From contig KV918885.1 in NCBI GenBank assembly GCA_002049455.2, positions 62,001-126,000 on the forward strand: 64,000 bases of DNA. The letters are read 5' to 3'. A program made the position numbers and the translations under genes. Under the pieces are notes generated by a model that saw only the letters and a program-made list of their open reading frames with translations, ran no database searches and was not told the origin of the DNA. This document shows, piece by piece, positions 56,343 through 64,000 of the stretch. Source of the DNA: Porphyra umbilicalis. Lineage: Eukaryota > Rhodophyta > Bangiophyceae > Bangiales > Bangiaceae. How positions within the stretch are numbered: position 1 is the stretch's first letter; the number at the start of each line of letters is the position of its first letter.

Positions 56343-57316
56343 CTGGAAAGAAAACGAAATGGATCGAAGAGAAGGATATCGAGCACAAAGAAACACAACG
56401 CAAAGGAAAGCACTCAAGTATTTCGGTCTCGTCAGTCACCATACCAGTGTGCATTCCCCCCGTATGTACACCATTCTGTGCCGAAAAAAGACAGACGAGG
56501 AGGACCGGGTGTCCATACAAAGATGGGACAGCATATCACACACATATAACACGTGGCCGTACGGACAAAGAGCATAATCACGCTCAGAACGGGGGATGTT
56601 GAGGGGGAGTGGGGGGGTGGGGGCAGTGGATATACATCAGATCCAAAGAAACGAACAACACGTACCGCTAGCACCACGCGCTCGCTTGCGGCCGGCCGCC
56701 ATGTTACGGGAGCTCGGGAAAGGATCGGTCCAGGGGTATCGGGGAAGGAGCGTCGAGAGTGCGACACAGATGACAGGTGCAAAAGGGGCGGGGAGTGTGC
56801 GTGCCTTTGTGAGACGCGACGGTGAAGGCGACGTTGGATGCGACGGGGTGGTGCCTGCGACTGCGGTGACCGCGTCACTCACACCGTGGTAGTCAGTGTG
56901 GCCAGGTGTGCGCTGGCATCGTCTGGGCCGTGGCCAGAATACTCACAGTGCGCAGGCTCTGAGCGCCCCCCTTCCGTAGAGCGCCCACGAAGCACTGGTG
57001 GCGGAAAGCTGCCGCCGGGCGGTGCTGGTGAACGGGCACCCCCGCCAGAGGCCATTGGAAACCAATGCCGCCCCCTCGACCGCTCTTCCGAGATCGTGCG
57101 GCCCAGAGGCCTCCGTGGGCCCTGGGTCCGGTCGAGATCCGGTTGGCGTAGAAACGTCACTGGAATGAATCAGAGCTGCAATTGTTTGCGTGTACAAAGT
57201 AAATATGGCAGTTGTTCTTGTCTTCGTCACTGCTTTCTATTATTTTTAGGCAGTTACACGCTTAATTAAATCCAATGACAAGTGGTTTGCGTCCTCTTAG
57301 CCCACCCCTTCTGGTT

Positions 57317-60275
57317 CTACAGGTCCTCAGAAAACGGCTCCCTATTAAACAACACAAAATGGAGGCCCTCTCTCCCAATTGTGGCGACAACTTCGGCCAC
57401 GGCGCCGACTGGTACGTATCCGCACGACCCGCCTAGCCCGAGGATACACTCAATCCCGTACTTGGTCGCCGCGTAACCATACCGGCCGGGGCGGTCCTTA
57501 GCCGACTTAACGCGCTCTACGTAGGCGAAGGCCATTGCTTGGCCATCAATGAACACGGCCGCGTAGTGTAAGATGGCCCCAAACGTTGAGACTGAGCGCT
57601 CCCCCACGGAACCGTCGGGGGGAAGAAATCTTCTCGGGAGTTGATCCGTACCAAATAGTTGCGGCGCCGGCGCTTGTCGCAGTCCGACCCGACAGGCCTA
57701 GATCCGGCAATTTTTCCGGACGCCAGCTTAGCTCGGTAGTACTTCTTAGCCAAAACCTGAAGAGGCACTTCGTCGGCGTTCTCTTGGATCAGCACTGCCC
57801 GCATACTGGAAAGCTCCGCCCCTTCAAGGCCCACCGGCTCGCTCCTAGGTGGTAGCAGCGCGCAGTCAGCGCCGACATCCTGAGGTACCTTCAGGCTGCC
57901 GCGAGGAAGACCGGGCGCCGTCCAACGTTTCTTAGTTGTTTCTGCCCATTCGGTGGGTAAGTATTGCTGGCCAAAGGAAGTAATGAGGTCGGCCTTGCAT
58001 TTGCGCGTGACATTCTTGACGAGGGTGGCGTGCGGTCTTGAACTGGAGCGGATCAGCTTTCCCAGCGTCCCAATTTTCCGCTCCATCGGAAACTGCCAGA
58101 CGACCCAGGCTGGGCCGCACGCGCGGAGCAGCGGAACAATGTCTAGAAGAGAAGGAATTGTAGACAGGCAGAGCGGTAACCGCTCGGCCGATCCGCGGTA
58201 TATCTTATCGTAGTAGTTGGTCACGAAGTACTTGAGATCGTTGTCAATCGACTGGATATCCGCCTCAGATACGCCCCTAGGTCGGAATAGCAGACGGCAG
58301 GCGCGGCTTAGTGCCATGAAGATCTTGTAGAAGGCGCTTGGAATCCGACTTGCCAGCAGTACTTCTCCGCTGCACAGGATAAAGTGCATCCAGTCGACCG
58401 CCTTGAAGGACTTTTGATGGATGTCGATATTTCTCAGAGATCTGGCCTGGGCCAGGGGCACCGTCTGGCGCGCCTCCCGCAGCTCCCGGCCGATGAGGGC
58501 CACCGTCGCCTTCGGTAAGAAGTAGTCTTCGTCCTTCTTGTTGTTTACCAGCTTAAGCCCAGCGAAGAGCTTCCACAGGTGCGGCACAACGTTTAGGAGC
58601 ACCAAGTGCATGGTATCGTAGGGGGCGGCGGTAGGACCCATTGTCCATAAGTGTTTCAGGTGCGGGTAGGCGGTGCGCATTGCTGGGCTGGGCGCGAAGA
58701 ACAGGGAGTAGCCCTTGACGCCACTCTTCTGCTGCAGCCTTGTCTGGTACGCGACCGATCTGCCTTCTGCACGCGCGTCCTCCACTTCAGCCGCACTTAC
58801 GGCGATACTTGCGGCCGTGCGTCGCGGTGCAATGCAGTCACGTACTTTGAACAGAGACTTGCCGCTTAGATCCTTAGGCGGGAAGTAGACATGGCTACTT
58901 GCAGGAGCGTAGATTCCCTGGAAGAGGCGAAAACGGTTGTAAATGTAGCTGCTGACGCCAGTTAGCTGACAGAGCTTGTCGCCGCCCGGCTGATCCGTCG
59001 TAAAGTTGAGCACTCCGGCCCTTAACACGACTGGGGTTGGCGAGTTGGCTACTATTAGACCGGGAACACCCTTGGCCAGCTCGTTTAACTCCGCCGCAAT
59101 GGGGTGTAGAAACGATTCGAGGTCGGCAGGTTGTCTTGGCCCAGGCGTTACGACCAGCAGTAGCTGATACTTCATGCGCGTCCGTTGGTTAGGGCTCAGG
59201 CTCAGGGGTGTGACCGTTACCGGCCAGCCTTCGAACCCGTTCTGCCGAAAGAACTGAAAGCCGTCGGTTCCACAGTTAACTGGTACGAAAGGGCCGTGAT
59301 CAAGTAGTCCTGCATCGCGGTAGTGACGGAAGTTCGAGCTGTGGGGGTAGTCGTGGACCCCGTCGGCCACTTCATCCACAGCCTTGCGCGCCGCAGCCAT
59401 GTTCTCCATCATTGACTTCCCAATTATGGGGTCGCTGAGAAGGTGAGCCAACCAGGATGTCAAGGACCAGTACGTGACCTGTTTGGCCGGCTTGCCGTTG
59501 GCTTTGAAGCGCGGTGATCCGCAAGCGTCGCACGTGGTCTGTTGCGCGCGCGTATGGGTGAAGGCCACGCACCCGTGGACGCAACAGTCGACTAACCTTG
59601 TCTCCAAGTTGACGCTTGCATCGACGAAACGCTCCATAAGGTGGGGCGTGCAGTACGTGGCCGCGGAGGAGCTTAATTGAAGTAGATCCGCAATCGACGC
59701 TTGCGTCAAATCGTGTTGAACTGTAAAGGCATGCAGCGCAAGGTCTGCTCTGCAATCCTTAAACTGGCCCACCGTCAGACGCACTTCGTTCGTGCTGACG
59801 GTTGGTTGGTAAATCGGGATTGGTGGAGCCCCAATCTGATCTTCTGGCTCCGGATCAGCGATGAAATCCGGTGGTGGCACGTCGTTTGACCCGTCTGATC
59901 CGTCTGATCCGTCGTTTGACGTGGAATCGCTCGATGCCACACTTGCGTCCGGCGTTTCGTCCGCATCGCATCGGCGCCGGTCCGCCTCGACGGCCGCCTG
60001 TGCGCTGGCGCCGTCATCCCCTGGCGGTTGTCCACCCTGGCCGCCCGACGGCACCGAAAGCCCGTCGCCCGCTGATGGTCCCCCCCCCCACCATTGGGGA
60101 GTAGGGCATTTGCTGGACCGCCACCGTGGCCGCCATGCTCCAGACGACGGCGCTTTTCACGCTGTCGGTGGATAAAAAAAGTTGACCGACACACCGAGTT
60201 GGGACCACTGCGGCCGTCGTCCGTGCAGGATGGGCAGTAACAGGCGTACCGCTCGCCGACGCCAGAGGGTACCAT
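57317..60275 (-). CDS. CACTA (TNP2-type) transposase, two homopolymer frameshifts
   Basis: The first ATG in context is at 60275 (MVPSGVGERYACYCPSC). N-terminal part: a Cys/His segment (CYCPSC...VCRSTFFIHRQREKRR) as in fungal and algal TNP2 proteins. After an acidic Ser/Asp region comes DCCVHGCVAFT...CDACGSPRF near 59550. Catalytic core: GTDGFQFF near 59265, LLLVVTPGPRQPADLESF, then PYDTMHLVLLNVVPHLW near 58610 and WVVWQFPMERKIG near 58075, a D-D-E set in the family order. The C-terminus (AFAYVERVKSAKD...CGYVPVGAVAEVV) is in another frame and stops at 57317. Two single-base gaps, at C10 60080-60089 and at G6 57617-57622 or C5 57601-57605, separate the three parts. Adding one base at each gives 986 continuous residues. 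Either the copy is just dead or the assembly under-counts homopolymers. Confidence 0.9.
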
Positions 60276-61296
60276 GGCCACTGCTGGTGGGGGGTGGAGG
60301 TTGGGATGGGGGGGGGAGCTGGAGCAGCAGGTCGATGACGAGGCGGCGAAGAAGGAGCACCGGCGGTGGCAATGCGAGTGTCGATGGCTGATGGAACACA
60401 TCGTCGGTAAGGCCATGGGAGACTCTTTTACAGGCAAACAGGGCGAAGCAGTGCCCTATCAAATGGCAGGATTGCACGGCTGACAGTGGAATGCTCTGGA
60501 AGCTTCCATCGGCATCTAGATCTCAACGGTGGAAGGCCAGACTGGAAGCAGCTCGCTCGTCATAAGCCTCAGGTGTTTCGACCAGGTGGCCACAAGTCTC
60601 ACTTTTCCCTTCCAGCACGCACACGAGAGGGGCTCAATGCATCGCTGTGTTGGCCACCTTCCACCCGCTGCACCCCCCCCCCTGCTCCAGTCTGACAGCT
60701 CGAGGCATGCTGGTCCTGATGTCCCCACATGCCGGAATGGTCGCTTGGCGGCGGCCCAGAGCGCCGCCGGCCCGCGTCACCGGACCTTCTGTATCGGGGC
60801 ACAAGCCCAGCCGGGGATACCCTCCCTCCCTGAAGCCTGACGTGTCACTACGCCGCGGTGGCGATGGGGCAGGCCGAAGGTCGGGAATGTATGAGGACAC
60901 GGCCACTTCACAATTTGTTCCGAGCTGGCGGGGATTGTTGGCGTGCGAAGCGGCATGAGCAGAGAGGCTGAGGATCCCATCCAGGCCGATCCGCGACATT
61001 GGACTCGAAATCCCAGGTCGATCCGCACGGGCCAGGTCGCCGTTGCACGGAATCCCAGGTAAATCGCTCCATGGAAGTGGGTTTGGCTCGGTATCCCAGG
61101 CGACCTGGGATTTCGAGGCAGAAAACCTGGGATTTTCGGTCAAATTTTCTTGTAGGGCGTGCAGCGTGTGCCCTGCAGCGGAGTCGAGCACTCGTGCCAC
61201 GGTTTTGTTTGAGGAGCGTCCTTCCAGCGTATTCCACAGGGGGGACGCTCCGGCTGCGACCGGAGCGACACTGACGTCCGCTCGTGTACGTGGCGC

Positions 61297-61304
61297 TTAA
61301 ATAG
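61297..61304 (+). promoter_or_regulatory. TATA-like element of the Hint gene
   Basis: TTAAATAG lies 152 bp upstream of the start codon and 139 bp downstream of the CACTA element's end, in GC-rich surroundings. The CACTA insertion therefore leaves the core promoter intact but replaces everything upstream. Confidence 0.5.
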
Positions 61305-61455
61305 AGCCAGCGGCGGCGGGTAGGGTGGACGACCTCCCACCGTCTCACGCAGCGACCCACCTTGCAACCTCCGCGCCGAGGGGAGCCGGCGTCGGGCCTC
61401 TCCGCGCCCGTCTCCATTCACCCTACCACCACCAGTAGCGCCCCCCGCTCCCGCC

Positions 61456-62808
61456 ATGGCGCCACGCGTCCGCCCCGCCGCGGCGACCGCCGCCGCCCTT
61501 GCCGGCGCCATCCTTCTCGCCGCTCGTGGTGGCGCGCCTGCAGCCGCCACGATCATCAACCCCGTCTCCCGGCAGCTCGACGTCAGCGACCTGAACCGCG
61601 CTTTCCAGCTGACCTACTCATTCAAGATCAAGGACTTTCTCGATGGGGAGATCACCAAGGAGGAAGGCCGCCCCGACCCGACGGATGATGACGATGACCG
61701 GTGCCCGACGGCACTGACTTTTTCCGGCGCGAGCGAGCGGGAAGACGGGGTGACGACCATCCTCAACACGGGTATCGTGCAGGACGGGGACCAGTGCGAG
61801 GGGCCGGGCCAGTTCGTGCTCACTGGGCCCGACGTGCTCTCCCAGCTCAATGAAGAGACGGGCGCCGTCGGCCAGGTAGTGGCGCTCCTGGGCGAGGAGA
61901 ATGCAGATGCTGCCTCGCTCGTCGCACGCATGTTTCGGTACTTTGTTGACAAGATCGCGAACGAAGACGTCAAGATTGGCGGGGCAACGGAGGACGACCG
62001 GCAATGTGGTCGCCGGGAAGTTGAAGGGCGGACGTTTATCGCCGCCGCCAACGTTTCCGAGACCGTCTCCGTCGGCCTTGGGTCGGGGCTGTCCCTCGAA
62101 GAGGGACGCTACCTCATCACCTACACGCTCGAGAGCAACCCCGTGTCGGCTTTGGACAACCCGCTGTGCATCTACACGGGGCTGGCCGACGGGGAGGCCC
62201 CACGTGGCAGCGGCGGCGGTGCGACGGGTCCCTCGACGGATGAGGGCGTGTGCTTCCCCGCGGCGGCGACGGCCGAGCTCGACTCGGGCGCGACGGTCTC
62301 CATGGCCAACTTGGAGATTGGCGACCGCGTGCGCGTCGCCGCGGGTACCGGCCCGAACGCCTTTTCCGAGGTGTTTACGTTCACGCACCGCAAGCGGACC
62401 GGCACCTACCCGTTTGTGACGGCAACAACGGCCAGCGGGCACTCCCTGTCGGCCTCCCCGGGCCACTATGTGTACGTCAATGGCCACTTGGCGCCGATGC
62501 AGTCGGTCCGCGTCGGCGACGCGCTCGACGTGGCGGCGACGGGCACCCACTCGCGCGTCGTGGCCGTCGCGACCGCCGAGCAGACGGGGCTGTTCAACCC
62601 CCAGACGCTCGCCGGTGACATTGTCGTTGGCGGCGTCCGCGCGAGCACCTACACGACGGCGGTCGCGCCGCGGCTGGCGGCGGCGCTGTTGTCGCCGCTC
62701 CGCGGCCTCTACCGCCTCGGCGTGACTGGGGGGTGGCTCGAGGCGGGGGGGGAGGGGGCCATCGCCAAGGCCGCGCTGCGGCTGCTGCCGCTTGGCGCAA
62801 GCGCCTAG
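61456..62808 (+). CDS. Secreted protein with C-terminal hedgehog-type Hint (Hog) domain
   Basis: 450 residues, no intron. Residues 1-31 form a signal peptide (MAPRVRPAA..., Ala/Leu core, GAPAAAT). Residues 32-260 are a Cys-poor extracellular region without a known domain, containing PDPTDDDDDRCP and a Ser/Gly/Thr linker. The Hint domain begins at C266 (GVCFPAAATAELDSGATVSM) with NLEIGDRVRVA, a block HSLSASPGHYVYVNG (H337; Ser334 stands where hedgehog proteins have Thr), VRVGDALDV and a final GDIVVGGVRASTY. Hint domains cleave their own backbone through an N-S shift at this Cys; hedgehog proteins then attach cholesterol. Here the end is ASTY, not ASCY, and a roughly 50-residue hydrophobic tail follows. 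The N-terminal part is unlike the hedgehog signal. Self-cleavage looks possible; the nature of the adduct is unknown. Confidence 0.85.
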   Translation: MAPRVRPAAATAAALAGAILLAARGGAPAAATIINPVSRQLDVSDLNRAFQLTYSFKIKDFLDGEITKEEGRPDPTDDDDDRCPTALTFSGASEREDGVTTILNTGIVQDGDQCEGPGQFVLTGPDVLSQLNEETGAVGQVVALLGEENADAASLVARMFRYFVDKIANEDVKIGGATEDDRQCGRREVEGRTFIAAANVSETVSVGLGSGLSLEEGRYLITYTLESNPVSALDNPLCIYTGLADGEAPRGSGGGATGPSTDEGVCFPAAATAELDSGATVSMANLEIGDRVRVAAGTGPNAFSEVFTFTHRKRTGTYPFVTATTASGHSLSASPGHYVYVNGHLAPMQSVRVGDALDVAATGTHSRVVAVATAEQTGLFNPQTLAGDIVVGGVRASTYTTAVAPRLAAALLSPLRGLYRLGVTGGWLEAGGEGAIAKAALRLLPLGASA

Positions 62809-63776
62809 ACGGATGCGTCGCGGGGGTGGGGAGCTGCGGCGTGCTTGTCCGTCGCGGCGGCGCCTCTCGGGGAGGTTTACTCGCGCATTCTTGTATTGGT
62901 TTTTTTGTGGCGTTCTTTCGTGCCTCTTTCTGTTTGCGTGAGGTGAAATGTGCGCTTCGCCACTGGGTGTGTACTCGTTGCGTCGACGGCGCTCCCGTTT
63001 GCAGTGGGGGGACAGGCGCGGCTGCCTTTCACAGCACACTGCCAAAGGCAGCCTGCTGGCAACCTCCTCTGCGTTTGCTTCCCCTCTGCTTCCGCTTCCT
63101 CGTTCTGCCAAGGCACTCAGTGCTGCCTGTATCTGCCTGTATGCAACCAGCATCCACGCCACAAGTTTGCATCTGCAGGCAGTCCGCATGCAATTGGTGT
63201 CGCGCATTGGTTTTGTTGCAGTCCCTCGACTTGCGATGGAATATCAAGGCCCTATTCCTTCGTTGACTGCCCCCGCACGACTCGTGCGTTTGGCCAATGA
63301 AATGGACGCTTGGTTGCATGCACGGGGTCAGCGTGCACCACGATTGGTCGCCGCCGCCATTCCATCCGACCGCGGCGCTTGAATCATCGCTGGCGGCGGC
63401 GCGGCCGCCATTGTTTGGGTGTCTCGGCCGCGTCGCTGGCCGCCACTTGCTGATCCACTTGCGTGATCGGGGCGAACCCGGCGCGGGCGTCGGGTGTGCC
63501 AGTCCAGGCCTTGCGGGTGGCGGCGGCGCGAGGGCGAGGCGCCGCCGTCGTCTGCGGGCTGGCTGCGGGGGGTTGCCGACAATCTCCTCGGGTGCACGTC
63601 GTCGCTTATTTTTTTTTGTCGGTGCTTTGCGGCGCGCTCGCCACCGCCGCCGTCACCGCCGCCGCCGCCGTCACCGCCGCCGCTCTTGTCACACCCGCCG
63701 CCCGACTCCCGCTACACCCTCCCCCCCGACCCCCCCCCGTCTGGTCCTCCCTTCTGTGGGCACGCTCGTTGTCGCC
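62809..63776. other. Intergenic, likely 3' UTR and next promoter
   Basis: T-rich and ordinary-composition sequence (about 62880-63350) followed by a GC-rich stretch with GCC repeats at 63638-63690 and a CCC-rich leader before 63777. No gene recognised. Confidence 0.45.
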
Positions 63777-64000
63777 ATGGCCTTTGTCACTGGCGTGGTG
63801 TCCCTGCGGGCGGCGGCAGCCGCCCGCCCCGTCCTCTGCGGCGGTCGCCGGTCGGCGATGGCGGCGGCCGCTGGCCGCTCCCCCCCCCGCATGACGTCGA
63901 CCGACATGCCCGCGGCGACGGCCGCCGCCGACGCGGCCGCCGCCGCGGCCACCCGCCACGCCGAAGCGGAGAAGCACGCGGCGGGGGTGACGTTTGATAA
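63777..64000 (+). CDS. Start of a plastid-targeted protein, cut by the window end
   Basis: Opens at ATG 63777 after a C-rich leader and stays open to the last base (about 74 residues). The first 40 residues (MAFVTGVVSLRAAAAARPVL..., then RRSAMAAAAGRSPPRMTS) lack acids and are rich in Ala/Arg/Ser, as in plastid transit peptides of this window (compare PPOX). An Ala-rich helix with AEAEKHAAGVTFD follows. The family cannot be judged from this fragment. Confidence 0.55.
   Translation, partial: MAFVTGVVSLRAAAAARPVLCGGRRSAMAAAAGRSPPRMTSTDMPAATAAADAAAAAATRHAEAEKHAAGVTFD

Larger units (their letters stand above)
54801..61157 (-). mobile_element. Complete 6.36-kb CACTA/EnSpm element
   Basis: Begins CCCTACTAGAA and ends TTCTTGTAGGG, inverted repeats with one mismatch in 11 bp, flanked by an identical 3-bp duplication CGT (54798-54800 and 61158-61160). 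Both ends carry clustered subterminal copies of AATCCCAGGT in both orientations (for example 54889-54898, 54988-55010, 61009-61018, 61051-61060, 61090-61135), the arrangement bound by TNPA-type proteins in plant CACTA elements. Inside, both on the minus strand, are a TNP2-type transposase and a second ORF. Intact duplication and termini suggest a fairly recent insertion. Note CCCTAC instead of the usual CACTA/CACTG ends. Confidence 0.92.

Noticed and set aside
1-64000. tRNA or rRNA genes
   Set aside because: No cloverleaf-type GTTCGA box pair or rRNA-like block stood out by eye; a covariance-model scan would be needed to exclude them.

Overview
This is a nuclear window from a very GC-rich, intron-poor eukaryote. 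It is most likely a bangialean red alga of the Porphyra/Pyropia type. The strongest pointer is a secreted protein made of four fungal-type CBM1 cellulose-binding modules (15970-16808), an architecture known from the Porphyra polysaccharide-binding protein. Supporting signs are a multidomain homomeric acetyl-CoA carboxylase, several proteins with plastid-transit-like N-termini, short GT-AG introns, and Ala/Gly/Pro-rich insertions coded by GCC/GGC runs. The species is inferred from content, not from any database search.

Layout. 1-12.9 kb is transposon debris: a broken PIF/Harbinger-like transposase and its convergent partner ORF, both decayed and with a 393-bp MITE nested in the transposase; a hAT C-terminal fragment; an IS630/Tc1-type transposase that has lost its first catalytic Asp; and two families of TA-flanked MITEs. 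13-43 kb is the gene-bearing part: the CBM1 protein, acetyl-CoA carboxylase (minus strand), a small plastid-type membrane protein, the TFIIIB subunit BRF1 (minus), a DUF1995-like plastid protein and protoporphyrinogen oxidase (minus). Two related ~1.4-kb non-autonomous elements with CCCTAC ends and 3-bp target duplications lie at 28.6-31.8 kb. 43.35-52.22 kb is one 8.9-kb PIF/Harbinger element with an apparently intact transposase, a Myb/SANT-like partner ORF and, between them, a ~3.9-kb array of 17 near-identical ~240-bp units. 54.80-61.16 kb is a complete 6.36-kb CACTA/EnSpm element with a TNP2 transposase, a second ORF, subterminal repeats and a CGT target duplication. 61.3-64 kb holds a secreted protein with a hedgehog-type Hint domain and the start of a further gene.

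Three points deserve most attention. (1) The satellite array is carried inside a Harbinger element between its two genes. (2) The CACTA element and the two short elements share CCCTAC ends, 3-bp duplications and palindromic subterminal motifs, so they look like one superfamily, possibly with autonomous and non-autonomous members. (3) Four conserved genes (ACC, BRF1, the DUF1995-like gene and the CACTA transposase) each need exactly one added base at a G/C homopolymer to read through, with a second such site in the CACTA transposase. This points to systematic homopolymer under-calling in the assembly rather than to pseudogenes.

Functionally, three gene products point to the plastid (PPOX for chlorophyll and haem, the DUF1995-like protein, the small membrane protein), ACC supplies cytosolic malonyl-CoA, and two are secreted (CBM1 protein, Hint protein). 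Gene order suggests no operon-like relation.
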